Assembly (NCBI RefSeq): GCF_018812025.1
Contig: NC_063049.1
Coordinates: forward strand, 13,674,258 to 13,738,257
DNA from: Megalobrama amblycephala
Taxonomy: Eukaryota; Chordata; Actinopteri; Cypriniformes; Xenocyprididae
DNA: 64,000 bases
Direction of reading: 5' to 3'
Positions 11,480 to 25,700 of this stretch are shown here, in pieces (within the stretch, counting starts at the first letter, position 1; every line of letters begins with the position of its first letter). Position numbers and translations under genes: made by a program. Below the pieces are notes generated by a model. The model was given only the letters and a program-made list of their open reading frames with translations. It had not been told where the DNA came from and did not search any database.

Positions 11480-14400
11480 ACCAGCGTCTCTGGCACGGGA
11501 GTCAGTCAATGTTTTTATCGTTTATCAGCTGCATTCCAATGATATCGTTCCTCTGTGTCGTTATTGTTATAGTTGTGGTGCAAATCCGTGGGGGCCCCCG
11601 CGAGAACCGCAAGTCCGTGGCCCAGCTTGGTAGAGATCGCATATCGTGGGGCGGGTGGAGTTAGGAGTTTGATGTTATCGTCAGTTTTTGTGACATGTGT
11701 GCTCTGCATGCCTGTCTGCTACGCCACTGTCCAGAGTCCATTTTCATCATAGGTTCTTAGATGTATACTCTGCATTTCCTCAAGGTGGTTCTGTAGAAGT
11801 GTAGCCCACAGGAAGTGATAAATCCTGAGTCTTACATTTTTATTTTTTGCTTCTCTGCTTACTGAAGCATGGGGTAGATCTTGCTTGTATCTTCAGCGAT
11901 CTGTCCGAGAAAAACAATTGTATTAATCTGAGTGTATCATATCAGTCCAAAAAGAAAAATTCCAATTAAATTATTTGCCATCACCTGTTCACACTAAGGA
12001 CAATAACTATAAGTACTGTTTAATGATAACTATAAAGTTTTAATAAATCAACCTAATTCTATGAGCATATACATACCACCTCTATAACAATAATGACACA
12101 GAGGATCGATATCATTGGAATCACTTGTGATTTTTTGAGTGATTTTTTCAGCTGATGAATGATAAAAACCTTGACAGCCAACACTTATAATAAGCAACAC
12201 ACTATCATGCGTTTCCCCTTGAAGTGCTGAATGTAGTAGAGCCCAGTTGAATAGAGATGTTATGATCAATTGACACGTTATAAAAATCTGACATGATTAT
12301 TTAAATTAAAGTTGAACGAAACCTTCATTTTGTAGCTGTATTAGCATCTGTTGAAATTACATTCTCTTTTCCCAATTTGTAGTGTCTACCCATCTTATCA
12401 TTATTTGACTGTCTACTTTCCACATAATGAGCCACAAATTGTGTTGAATTACAGATTCATGTAAAATATTGCATCCTCTAGAGGGCTACAATTTATAAGG
12501 TTCACAAGACAGAGAACACAGAAATATCTTCAGCAGAATGAGGTAATCATGTGCATAACTATCCCATCATACCCTAAGGCAGTGTTAGCAGTTATCTCTA
12601 TGACATCAGTGAAGCGTAAGGTTTAATGGGGTTCAATTTGTGTCACGGGCAAAATCAAAGAACGTCATTTCTTGGTGAAATTTAAAATCCTTCCCCAGAC
12701 AAATGGTGAAATATGTCTCAGAGGTCTTAATGGGAACATCAACAAGCATGTCCTAGGACACAAAGATCCTCTTCACATTTTTAATTGTTCAGAAACAATC
12801 CAGCTGGTTCAGAAATCACACGGTCACACTAGTCCTGCATTGCAAATTTGAATGTTAATTGCATATGCGACTCTTAAAAGGCAGCTCATTTCGGCTGGTG
12901 TGACCACCATGGAGCAGGTTCAGACGTAGGCTTTTCATGTTAATTGCTCACCCTCATTATTGTTCATTTAAATAAACGTACCACTCTATCAGGAACATCT
13001 TCAACACTGATTGAGATTGACCTACGAGCAGCAAATAATTGGAGGTTTTTAAAAAAAATTGCCCACACTGCTGTAGGAAAAAAAGCAATTAATGTCATGT
13101 TAAAAAATTCGAAGACCTCAAAGATTGAGACAATCACACTTATCTTTGCTCTTTGAATGTCAATGGAGATATCAGATAATACTTTTGGTTTGTTAAAAAA
13201 AACACTTTTAGATGCTCATTTCCATCTTGAGCATACTGATCAAGTCATTCCATTATGATAATGTGATTTCATTAAAAAAGAGCTTATTAGACACATTGAG
13301 TTTCCCATTTTAGGACACAATGGCTTATCAAGAAACCTATTTTTGTTGATAAACCGCACAGATTCAGTCACAGGTTCTTTATTCTGCTGTGCCAGCGCTT
13401 TTAGTAATTAACAGAGAATGCGGTTAATTCCCATGCATCTTTGCCGGAATTTCTAAAATTACATGGATTGTTCTGAGACCTCCGTTAAACCACGAGCAGT
13501 GCTTGCACACAAAGTCTGTCTAGACTTTCTCTGTTTATGAAGGACTGTGTTTCCCTCTATGAAGGACTCGTCCTCTTGATGCCCTTCTGCCTTTAATGAT
13601 TCTAATTCCCCATGCAAATACCATTCATTTGCCTCAGTTGAATAATTCTGGCCTCAGTTTAACCCTGGGGCTGTAGTTACTACAGTGCAGAAGAAGACCT
13701 GCCACTGGGACCCCATTTTTTTTTAAGTGCACAGCACCTCACTTGATCATTTCAAGGTCTGAGAGTGTCATTGTGTGCCACTATCTATGTACTGAATTGA
13801 TTAATTATGTGGTTTTTAACGGTGTAGTATGTGACAAGCAGTCATGCAGAATATGTCACTGTACTTCCGTGTGTGTGTGGGGGGGGGGGGGGGGATCTCA
13901 ACAGGGGTGATTATCTCTCATTAACCATAATCCCTGGTTGGCCCGGTGCAGTATGGCATGGGACACTCCGATGCTGTATTCTTCTTCAGGGGCAGATGGA
14001 GTGGAGTCAGTCACTCGATATATTAGCTCCCTGCCACCTAGTCCAGAACACTCAAGCAAAACGCATTCATCACCATGAAGATGTGGCTACTAAATCAGTG
14101 TGATGAGACCCAGATTCCCCTCTCCTCATTTACATACAGCTATACGTCTGTCTTGTTAAAAGTCATGTCTTGAACACTTACATTACATAGTGGCATAAAG
14201 ATGATTTTGACAGTCTGCAGTCTAAGGTGATTCATTTTACAATGCATAATTTATTATATGTTGATATGTTTTATATCTCTATAGGCTTTTTGTGTATTTT
14301 TAAAGTCACCATGAAATCAAAATTGACAACTCTTGTTATATTTTACGGAATTTGCATAATTTATTATAAATTATTTATCTGTGCACGCCTTTGTTTTTTT

Positions 14401-16431
14401 TATAAATTCATGTGCCTTCATAATCTTTAATCAAAATAACTTCCCCTCCCTCTTACAGTGTCATCTCTTTTCCGATGATGTGTTCACTGGCATGAGGGCG
14501 GGGCAACCTGTCACTCACATGAGATCGACCAATAGCAAACCAATCAATTCCCGATTGACAAAATCAACTCCCGCCCCACTTTTTTTCCTGTTCGAGAAGC
14601 CATTTCACTCAGATATACTAGGTCACAATAAGGAAGAAAAGATTATCACAACTTCCATTTCATGCCGACTTTAAATGCCAGACATGGTTATTACTATGCC
14701 ATATCTTATTGGAACTCTTTATTAAAGAGAAAAGTGCTTTTCTGGGAAAAGCAGAATATAAATAAAAAGACAAATGTTAACTTAATATGAACAGTTAATG
14801 ATTTCTCTTTAAATTTGTTTTTCTTTTGTTCTTTTTTTGTATGCAAAATTGTATAATGTTTATATATCTGCATTTGAATGAAAGTATAATGCTAATGTTT
14901 ATTCAATAAAGTAATTAAAGGCTACTGATTTGACTGTCTTTATCACAAGTTTTTATCATTTGATGAAGGAATGTAATGACAGAATTATCTTTTTTTTTTA
15001 AATTCCTTTAGATAATGGGTTTTGATCACATGACACAAAAAGATTAGCAGTGAATTCTGGATCAGTACACCTCCTCTAAACATCAACACTATAACAGGAA
15101 TAGTGAAAGTATCTAATTTCACAGATGAGATGTCTTACTTTATATTACTGTCTGGAAACATAGTTAGCACATTAGCATTAAACGCCTGCCAGCCTCGGGC
15201 AATTCCACGAACAGAGCAGATAAATGTTTCAGAGGACTCTCTGTGGGACTTCTCCAAATGCACAGAGAAAGATTCTCTCTAATATGAAATAGAGATTTTA
15301 ATATACTTTAAAGACACCCTCTATAGCAAATAAAAGTGTAGTTTTGTCTCATTATTGCAGGGTAGAATTGGTCTGTGTGCTTGGGGCAAGATGGATCACC
15401 AGTGGGCATATTACCATTATTAGCACATTTAGTGCTAGTCCCTGTTGCCAACCTTGCTGATTGTAGGGAAACATCTCCCTAATAACCTTAACGAGAATAA
15501 TGCCCCAGGATGCGCCATGTCCTCCTTAGAGAGAGGGTATAATGTGCTGCGGGCCACACATCCGTGATCCCGCCCAAAGTCACCCGCGCTGCTCCTCCTG
15601 TCTCGCTGGCTCCGGTTTCTTTGCTGTGGGGCAGTAATCTCCTGTCTGCTCCACTTTACCATACCATGAGAATTACACCCACAAGGAACGGAGCCACAAA
15701 TTGTCCGGACGGATGGAGCGTTAAATTGATAAGAATATTAAATTTGCCATAGACAATGCTATGGTATCTATAACCTGCACTAAAGTCCAGTGGAGTGATG
15801 GATACTCCAGAAGAATAAGGGTTTGTTTATGTTGTGTATGTAATGATAACATTTTTAGTGCTTTGTTAACCTATGGCCTACATTTATTGGAAAAATTGGG
15901 GGAGATATATTGTTTTAATAGCTAAATAGTGAAACTAAACTGTAAAATAGCTAGTCATTGTGTGGCTAGCTGACATTGATCTTTTGTTTATTTTTTTAAA
16001 CACCACAATTTCAGAATTCCTTACTTATTGAGCTACATATAAAAGAAAGGTGGCCACAATTTCAATAAATTTAAACTATCCAGCATTTTAATCACATTTT
16101 GCTGTCACTAGTTCATTTTATATTGTCCTGCGGTCAGTGTGACGAATTAATTTTTTAGAGTACAAAAACTCAATTACTATGAGTTCATAAAAACTGTATG
16201 TAACATAATTATAGAAGAACTGAAGAAAAATGTAATGGTATTAAATGAATTACAGCATGTTACACCTCAGGACACTGCTGAAACTGCTTGAAATTTCCTG
16301 TCAGTCACCCATGTGCAGTTTGCCCATTGCTGAAAAAGTGACAGAAGCTCGTTTCCTTCAAGTGAAGGACTGAGTATTTTGAGGAGTAAAACACTGCCCC
16401 CTACAGGACGAGAGAAGAACTGCGCCACAGA
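11480..16431. other. Intergenic between vgll3 and chmp2b, mostly unassigned
   Basis: No gene seen. Contains a (GT)n/G18 run at about 13867-13894, a repeat at 14440-14690 whose inverted relatives lie at about 20720-20950 and 25060-25260, and a stretch of complex sequence at 12840-13640 with the octamer ATGCAAAT (13613-13620). Confidence 0.5.
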
Positions 16432-16443
16432 CACGTGACGTCA
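16432..16443 (+). promoter_or_regulatory. Fused E-box and CRE upstream of chmp2b
   Basis: CACGTGACGTCA joins a palindromic E-box (CACGTG) to a full CRE (TGACGTCA) about 155 bases before the ATG, in the only CpG-richer patch near the gene. The stretch GACACGTGAC differs by one base from the lysosomal CLEAR motif GTCACGTGAC. No TATA box is seen. Transcription start not determined. Confidence 0.5.
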
Positions 16444-16597
16444 CGCCCTGCATGACTCGATGGGATCATGAGCTGGAAAGTGACAAACAAGGATTTCGGG
16501 ACCTTTGAGTAGATCGATAGTCTGTTAGGCTGAGGCAGTTAGACAGAGAAACTAGGTTTTATATTGAATTAAAGAGAAAAACAAAGTCTAAGTCATC

Positions 16598-16631
16598 ATG
16601 GCGTCTCTGTTTAAAAAGAAGACAGTCGACG
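16598..16631 (+). CDS. chmp2b: chmp2b coding exon 1
   Basis: ATG followed by MASLFKKKTVD and one base, then donor GGTAAGTCAC. The start is fixed by exact family N-terminus. Leaves phase 1. Confidence 0.96.
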
Positions 16632-19600
16632 GTAAGTCACTTTGTTAATTGTTTTATTATAGATTTTCATGGTCATATCCCTCTTGTAATTTACACCTGT
16701 TTCCCTGCTGCATCTTTTGAAACTTTATCAGCTTGTTACGCCAGTTTTGATGTTGTTTACCTAGCGAAGTCACAGTCATAAAGTAAGGATATTTGCTACA
16801 TAAAGATGTTTTTGTTGTTAACGACTGTGAATGAACAGTAGTAGACTACATTCATTATAATAATAATGTGTTTCATTTAGCTTTATGACACAATTGGTGT
16901 CGTTTCTGTCTGTCCGTGATCTGTTATGTCTTTTATTTACATAAAAGTAATGTTCTGCCACTGTACCAAAAGTGAAAAACATTATTTCTTTGTAGAAATT
17001 ACAAAAGAACAAACCCATCAAGATGAATCAATATTATGTTAGTGTCCTCATGTTAATTTCCTCATTTACTTGAGGAATCCGTTTTAGGTTCTTTTACATT
17101 GAAACAATTGTTGCAAGCCATTTCTTTATGAATACCATCTGCATTATTGATGTTTATTGCATCCCCACTAAAGCAGTCATGCAGTCAATGGACAGTGCTG
17201 TGTAGAGATCTGAATTTGGCACAGTTAACTGGTTAGATGAACTGGTTAGCTGCCTCAAGACTCACTGAGCACTGTATCATTGAAACACATCCATCTAAAC
17301 CTGTGCAGGTGTCTCAAACAATCAACAATAGAAGCTTTATTCATTCATACAAGTCATCAGTTGATTTTGGCTGTTTTTTGTTTTGTTTTTTAAATACTGC
17401 ATTGTCACAATCCTAATTTGAGATAATTTTTTATTCTATTTTATTTATTTATTTTTGTCTCAATCAGCTATTACAGTGTAACTATATTCAAACTCATACA
17501 TAGTCTATATAAAGCAGAAGAGTAGGTGGTGAACTGAGAATCAGTCACAGTCTTTACTCACATTTTAATGCTTTTTCCATGGTCGAGTTGAATTCCCTTC
17601 ATTTCTGAAGCGTTGTCCTCTTGACCTTGGTGCCCAGGTGAGTCGAGAGTCACCGTGCCAAAGTATCCTGTCAGATGGCAGAGCTGGTTTAGCTCTCCGA
17701 GTTTTGTGGACGATAACCCTCCCTCAATAGTACGTTTTCGATACGTCATCTTTTGCGTAGACTTCTACGTGTACACAAACTCTCTCATCAAGGTTAGGGA
17801 TGGGCAAGTAGCAAAATTATAATGATAATTAAGTATAAAAAAGTATTCACAAACTCCTTGTGACTTTTCTTGGACTTTTCTTGTTTTTGTACAATATTAA
17901 TGAAGTTTTTATTTCGCTTTATTCATTTTCTCCAGATTTTTACTTTAAAATGTTAAAATATATAACTAACTTAACTTGTTTTTTCTTTTTAGTTATACTC
18001 TCATTTTCAATATTTTTTATGTTTATTAATTTTTTTAAATTATTTAACTAACTTAACTTGGTTTTTCTTTTCAGTCATGTTCTCATTTTTAATATTTTTT
18101 TATGTTTAATATATTTTTTTAATTATTTAACTAACTTAACTTGGTTTTTCTTTTCAGTCATGTTCTCATTTTTAATATTTTTTATGTTTATTATTTTTTT
18201 TTTATCATTTAACTAACTTAACTTGGTTTTTCTTTTCAGTCATGTTCTCATTTTTAATATTTTTTATGTTTATTATTTTTTAAATTATTTAACTTAACTT
18301 GGTTTTTCTTTTCAGTCATGTTCTCATTTTTAATATTTTTTATGTTATTAATTTTTTTAAATTATTTAACTAACTTAACTTGTTTTTTCTTTTCAGTCAT
18401 GTTCTCATTTTTAATATTTTTTATGTTTATTAATTTTTTTAAATTATTTAACTAACTTAACTTGGTTTTTCTTTTCAGTCATGTTCTCATTTTTAATATT
18501 TTTTATGTTTATTATTTTTTTAAATTATTTAACTTACTTAACTTGGTTTTTCTTTTCAGTCATGTTCTCATTTTTAATATTTTTTATGTTATTAATTTTT
18601 TTAAATTATTTAACTAACTTAACTTGTTTTTTCTTTTCAGTCATGTTCTCATTTTTAATATTTTTTATGTTTATTATTATTTTTTTAATTATTTAACTAA
18701 CTTAACTTGGTTTTTCTTTTCAGTCATGTTATGATTTTTAATATTTTTTATGTTTATTGAAAATGTAAAAGTTATTTCTTTTTAGTTATACTGTCATTTT
18801 TAATGTTTCTTTTATGTATTGCTTTCTAATAACTTTTTTGACCTATTTCATATTTATTTGTTTCTTTTTTCTGCATCCTTCTTTTAACTTTTTTCCTCCT
18901 ATAATTCATTGATTCATTTACTTGTTGACTACTATACCATCTTTTTCCCTTCCATGTTTTTCCCTCTGAATTTAAATTTCATATTTTATTAAATATAGTT
19001 AACGCTATGAATTAGCTCACAAGACTCCTTACTGCTTTTTTTTTTTTTTTTTTTTAAACCATTGTCCTCCTAAACACCATCTGTGGCATCTAATATTGAC
19101 CATTTAACCTCATGGGATGTTATTGTATGATTGGCATTCATGAGGGCACATGCTGGGCTGATCGCTGTGAGTGTGTAGGAGAGCGTATCTTCCCTATAGG
19201 CGTTGTGGCTGAACAGTGTGGCATCTAGAGGCGGGAGCATGAGGAGAAACCTGATGTTCAGTGCATGTGTTTAGCTTGTCCCTTAAATGCATGAAAACAT
19301 GAAGGGCATGATCCTGCTGGGCAATTATTTTTTTATTTTATTTTTTTCCCCAGGCTCATGAAAGCATATTTCATGTACTGCAATATTCAGATCCAAAAGA
19401 GGCTGTTTTTAATCAATCTCTGATGAACTGAGAGTCAAGAAATTATTGTTCAGCTTTTTGTCCTTTGTCCTTTATAACCATGACATTTTAACAAGTATGA
19501 AACAAAATCACACACCACACAAAATGTAATTGTGGAGTTTTGTACCTGCAAACTACTCATATTTTCTCCAGAGATTAGGGTTATAGGGTTAAGAATTTTT

Positions 19601-19665
19601 AATGAGTAAAAACTAGCACTTAATAAAACATTTAGTATAAATCTTTATGGAACAAGGGAATGGAC

Positions 19666-19726
<61 letters not shown>

Positions 19727-22700
19727 ACTTCTGTCAGAAGTTTTGTATTGTGAGGCATGTGCTAAGTCAGCCAAATGCACATTTTTTGTATGTGAATAAA
19801 AGGGAGAGATTGAGGGAGGAGGGAAAAAAAGGAGGAGAAGAAACTCAGTTTCAGATCAGTGAACTGTATGAGGATTTTCCAGACAGTGTTATTGCATGTT
19901 TTTCTCTGCCCCATCCTGTCACAGATATCATTAAAGAGCAGTCCAAAGAGCTGAGAGGCACCCAGAGACAAATCACCAGAGACAGAGCTGCCCTGGAGAG
20001 ACAGGAGAGGCAAATGGTAAGTGGAATGAAGCAGTTTCACATCTGTTAACTTCAACTCCCAACGTCCACCCAGCGACACCCTTCCAGCATCATGTGTCGC
20101 TGCTTATGCGAGGTAGTCGCTTCTTTGATTTCTTTTTATTGCATCAAAGAACAGAGTAAGCTAATTAATTTAGTTTTTGATCTTTCTGTTAATTGTGTTT
20201 AGAAACAGGTAGATTAAATGGCCTTTTTTAGCTTTAAGTTAAAGCGAATTGTTCATCGCTCAATACTCACGAGAATGACTTCAGTGTTGATGTCGTCCCT
20301 TTTAAAGCTCAGAAGAATCTAACACTCACTCTCTCCGTTTACGTTAATTGTTTCTATGTAAACACAGAAATGTGCATAATTGCCTCCCAAAAGGGGCTCG
20401 TTTTTCTTCATCTTTATTGTAATTAGACATGGTTTTGCTTTGTTATCTATTTCATTTTTTTAAATGACCTATATTTAAAGATAGCTGTAGGCCGGTCATG
20501 TGCTACTGCTGCTTTAATACCCCATAACACTTATAGTGGGGTCCTGAAATCTGGGATGCAAAATCTCACTTAAAACTGGAAATTTAGGAATAAAATCTTA
20601 AAAATAAAATTGATAAAACTTTTTGGGTAGGGGTAAACAATGCAGAAAAATAATCATATCACAATTTTTTTTTTTTTCAGGCAGGATCACTATCCACAAT
20701 CTTATCATGATTCTTTTTCTTGTTGGTTTTTAAAGTTGGCATGAAAGTAAAGTTGCTATAATCTTTTCTTCCCTATTGTGATGTATATCTGAGTGAAACA
20801 GCTTCTTGAACAAGAAAAAATGTAGGACAGGGCTTGATTTTGTCCATCGGAAACTGATTGGATGGTTGTGGTTTGCTATTGGATGATCTCATGTGAGTGA
20901 CAGGTTGATCCCGCCCTCGTGCAAGTAAACACATCATCAGAGAAGAGAAAAGATATCGCTGCAAGAAGGAAGGGAAGTAATTTTAAGTAAAGATTATGAG
21001 GCACAAGAATTTAACAAAACAAAGTAAAAAAAAGACTGATCATTGATCATTTAGGCCAAAGTAGGTATGGATGATTATGGCCCAAATCTTTTTACATTTA
21101 TTTTATTTTATTTCATTATTTTATCTTGGTTATTAAAAATAAGAACAAAGATGCAAACTAAAACAACAAGACAAATACAATAAAAGAAAGATACAAACAA
21201 AATAAACAACGCTTTACATTTTTGCAGGTACAGTAGATCTATTTAACAGTAGCATTCATGTAAGAAATGTAATAAATGTAAAAATAAAATACTGCGAAGT
21301 CTTCACTATATAAATGAAATATCTATTGATTCTTATTAAAGCTACAGAAGTTCTTCAGTCAAGAGCAGTGAGTGATTTTCTCTTTTTCTTCTGTCGTTTA
21401 ATTATCATTAATGACAGACAGCAGCAGGTGTATTAGGCTGCTGTCACTTTAAGAGCTAATGCACAGATTTAATATACTGTACACACATCTGATTTTTTCC
21501 CAATTGTTTATGTTCACTTAAAACATAGCCAACTGTGTTTTTGAAACCATTGTATTTGACAGTTTAAAGGTGCCCTAGAATTAAAAATTGAATTTATCTT
21601 GGCATAGTTAAATAACAAGAGTTCAGTACATGGAAATGACATACAGTGAGTCTCAAACACCTTCTTATATAAATATCATTTGTTTAAAATACCTCAGAAG
21701 AACAGGCGAATCTCAACATAACACTGACTGTTACGTAACAGTCGGGATCATTAATATGTATGACCCCAATATTTGCATATGCCAGCTCATGTTCAAGGCA
21801 TTACACAAGGGCAGGATGTCTGGATGTGCACAGCTGAATCATCAGACTAGGTAAGCAAGCAAGAACAACAGCGAAAAATGGCAGATGGAGCAATAATAAC
21901 TGACATGATCCATGATATCATGATATTTTTAGTGATATTTGTAAATTGCCTTTCTAAATGTTTCGTTAGCATGTTGCTAATGTACTGTTAAATGTGGTTA
22001 AAGTTACCATTGTTTATTATATTCACGGAGACAAGACTGTCATTATTTTCATTTTTTAAACACTTGCAGTCTGTGTAATTCATAAACACATCTTCATTCT
22101 TTATAAATCTCTCCAACAGTGTAGCATTAGCCCCGTTAGCCACAGAGCACAGCCTCAAACTCATTCAGAATCAAATGTAAACATCCAAATCAATACAATA
22201 CTTGCGCGATTAGACATGCTGCATGACGAACACTTTGTAAAGATCCATTTTGAGGGTTATATTAGCTGAGTGAACTTTGTTTATGCTGTTAAAGGCAAGC
22301 GCGAGCTCCGGGGGCGGGGAGCGTGAGCATTTAAAGGGGCCGCTGCCTGAATCGGCGCATATTTAATGATGCCCCAAAATAGGCAATTAAAAAAATGAAT
22401 ACAAAAAAAATCTATGGGGTATTTTGAGCTGAAACTTCACAGACACATTCAGGGGACACCTTAGACTTATATTACATCTTTTAAAAAGACGTTCTACAGC
22501 ACCTTTAAGCACAATAAGAAAGACAACTTTTTAGTTCACTGCTTATGCACTGTGTGACTTCAGAAAAATGTTTGTGCATGTAAAGTCACTGGCAGGGCTT
22601 TAAAGTACATGCAAATGAGAAAATGTGCACTGTAGCACGATACTAGTATTCTCTTTGTACAGGCAGATCATGGTGACATTTTAATATTTCACATTTCTAA

Positions 22701-25700
22701 TATCATCATATCTCATACCCCTAACCCTGCTCCAGATGGCATCATATCTATGAACTGCTGGATAAATATTAGTCAACTGAATTGGGTCATATTTATCATT
22801 ATCTGTTCTCTGAAGGTAAGGGTTTTGTTTAGCACATCAGTCTGTCAGTTTTATTCTAGTTTTCCTATCCATAGTGCTGCCTAGTGGCTGACGTGACAAT
22901 AAAACATCTCTAATAGGCCTGATGCTACAGCTCCATCTCACTCAGCTCTCTGTACATGAATATTTATTATACAGGCATATCATATTTGTCATGGTGTAAC
23001 AGTAAAAAATGCCCCATTCCAGTCATATTTGATATTTTGATAGCTTCTGAAAATTCTCAGAAGCTGTCACGAAACACCATTGTGTGTTAAAGTAGGACAG
23101 TGCTGCATGTGTGTGTGTGTGTGTGTGTGAGTGACTGTGTGTGTGTCAGTGCAGCTAATGTGGCAGCTTGCGTTTTGCTTATCAGGCATCAGAGCAGCAC
23201 CTGGACTAATGTGTGCATCATTAGAGTTATTCTGTCTAATATGCCTGTTTAGCTGATCAGCATGTGTTTACCTGAGAGACTAACATTAAGAGCACACAAG
23301 AGAAAACAGGATCTGCTGCGTTAATGTTCAGAAGAATATGCCTGGGATTCAGATTACGGATTTAATAATGGCTGCCTTACAGGTGCCCTAGAATCAAAAA
23401 TTGAATTTACCTTGGCATAGTTAAATAACAAGAGTTCAGTACATGGAAATGACATACAATGAGTCTCAAACACCATTGTTTCCTCCTTCTTATATAAATC
23501 TCATTTGTTTAAAAGACCTCCGAAGAACAGGCGAATCTCAACATAACACTGTTACGTATTCACGGAGACAAGAGCCGTCGTTATTTTCATTATTAAACAC
23601 TTGCAGTGTGTATAATTCATAAGCACAACTTCATTCTTTATAAATCTCTCCAACAGTGTAGCATTAGCCGTTAGCCACAGAGCACCATCAAACTCATTCA
23701 GAATCAAATGTAAACATCCAAATAAATACCATACTTACGCGATTAGACATGCTGTATGACGAACACTTTGTAAAGATCCATTCTGAGGGTTATATTAGCT
23801 TTGTGAACTTTGTTTATGCTGGTTAAGGCAAGCGCGAGCTCCGGGGGAGGGGAGCGTGAGGAATTAAAGGGGCAGCAACCTGAATCGGCGTATATTTAAT
23901 GATGCCCCAAAATAGGCAGTTAAAAAAATTTATTAAAAAAAATCTATGGGGTATTTTGAGCTGAAACTTCACAGACACATTCAGGGGACACCTTAGACTT
24001 ATATTACATCTTTAAAAAGACGTTCTACGGCACCTTTAAAGGTGAAGTGTATAATTTCTGCACAACTTTATATCATATATATTATTCCTTTCAAAAGTGT
24101 GGGGTCAATAAGATTTTATGTTTCTGAAAAAAGTCTCTTTTGCTCACTAAGGCTGATTTATTTGATCAACAATACAGTAAAACATTGTGAAATATTCTGC
24201 TTTTTAATATAACTGCTTTTTTAAATTGTAATATATTTTAAAATGTAATTTATTCCTAAAGCTGAATTTTCAGCATCATTACTCCAGTCTTCAGTGTCAC
24301 ATGATCCTTCAGAAATGCTGATTTGATGCTCAAGAAACAATATTGAAAACAGTTGCTGCTTAATATTTTTGTGGAAATCTTGATACATTTTTTCAGGGTT
24401 CTTTGATGAATAAAAAGTTCAAAATTTCAAATAGAAATATTTTGTAACTTTATAAATGATTTTACTGTCCCTTTTGATCAATTCAATGCATCCTTGCTGA
24501 ATAAAAGTATTAATTTCTTTAAAAGAATAAACTTTGGAACAGTAGCATACACTTTTCAAAACACCCCTTCCACATCACAATATGTAATTGTGAAAAGTGC
24601 ATGTAGGACCTCCCAAAAAGAGCAGTGTTTTGGAAGTGTTTACACTCTTTGCAACATCAACCTACTGATGGCTGTAATTATAGTGAGTGTTGCCTGATCT
24701 CGCTAGAAAATTCCAGCAACCAAATCTGACAAAACATACTCAAAATAAAGCCTAAATGATCCCAAATACCCACACTTATTGATGACGTTATGAAACAACA
24801 ATAAGTGGACATGGCTGGCCACACTGCTAATAGTCTCTGTACATCACAGGAAAAGTTCACCCAAAAAAACAAAAATGAAATTCATTATTTACTCCCCCTT
24901 GTGTCAGTCCTGAATTTTTGTCATGAAATGCAAAAGGAGATATTTTGAAGACGCTGTTCCATGCAAAAACAATTAAGAGTGAATTAAGCATGATAACAGT
25001 TAGTCCATGTGATTTGTGCACTATAAGTATTCCAAAGGCATACAGTTGGAATAGTGTTTTCTTCTCTATTGTGACGTATATCCAAGTAAAAACGGCTTCT
25101 GGAATGAGAAAAAATGTAGGGCGGGACTTGATTTCACCCTTCTGGAATTGATTGGATCATAGGAAGTTGAATGCTAGTTTGCAGTCAATTGTGGAGGATA
25201 TTTAGTCCCACCCTCCGCCGAGACACACAGCACGAAGAGAACATATGCCGTTTCGAGGGGGAGAGGAGGTTTATACAGTAGTCAACACTTGAAGCGGATC
25301 AAAAAAGTTCATCAAAGATGTCCTAAGAAGAAGGTTTTAGGACAACTTTGATGAAAGGTTTTGATCCACTTCAAATTTTGACTACTATATTTTAGATTTA
25401 GGATTATAAGTACACACAAATTAATGAAAAATATGATAAATCATTGATAATAAACACTGCTACATTCTGTAAAATAATACGATTTGTTCATTTTGATTTC
25501 ATAGGGACTTTAATGTGAGGAATAAAGCAAAGTTTTAGACATTATTCACTGATGAAATGTTGCATAAATAATTTGAAAAGATGAAATGATTTTAATTTTT
25601 GGAAGACCTAGATAGCAGAAAGTATTTTAACAAAAAAAAATTATGTTAAAATAAAATGTTATACTCTCATAACCAAGTTTAAAGGGATAATTCACCTGAA

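Noticed and set aside
18481..18696. Hydrophobic Phe-rich small membrane protein
   Set aside because: By-product of the 81-bp (27-codon) minisatellite; intronic and pyrimidine-rich.
17955..18800. CRISPR array
   Set aside because: Direct repeats have no spacers of uniform unique sequence and the genome is a vertebrate's.
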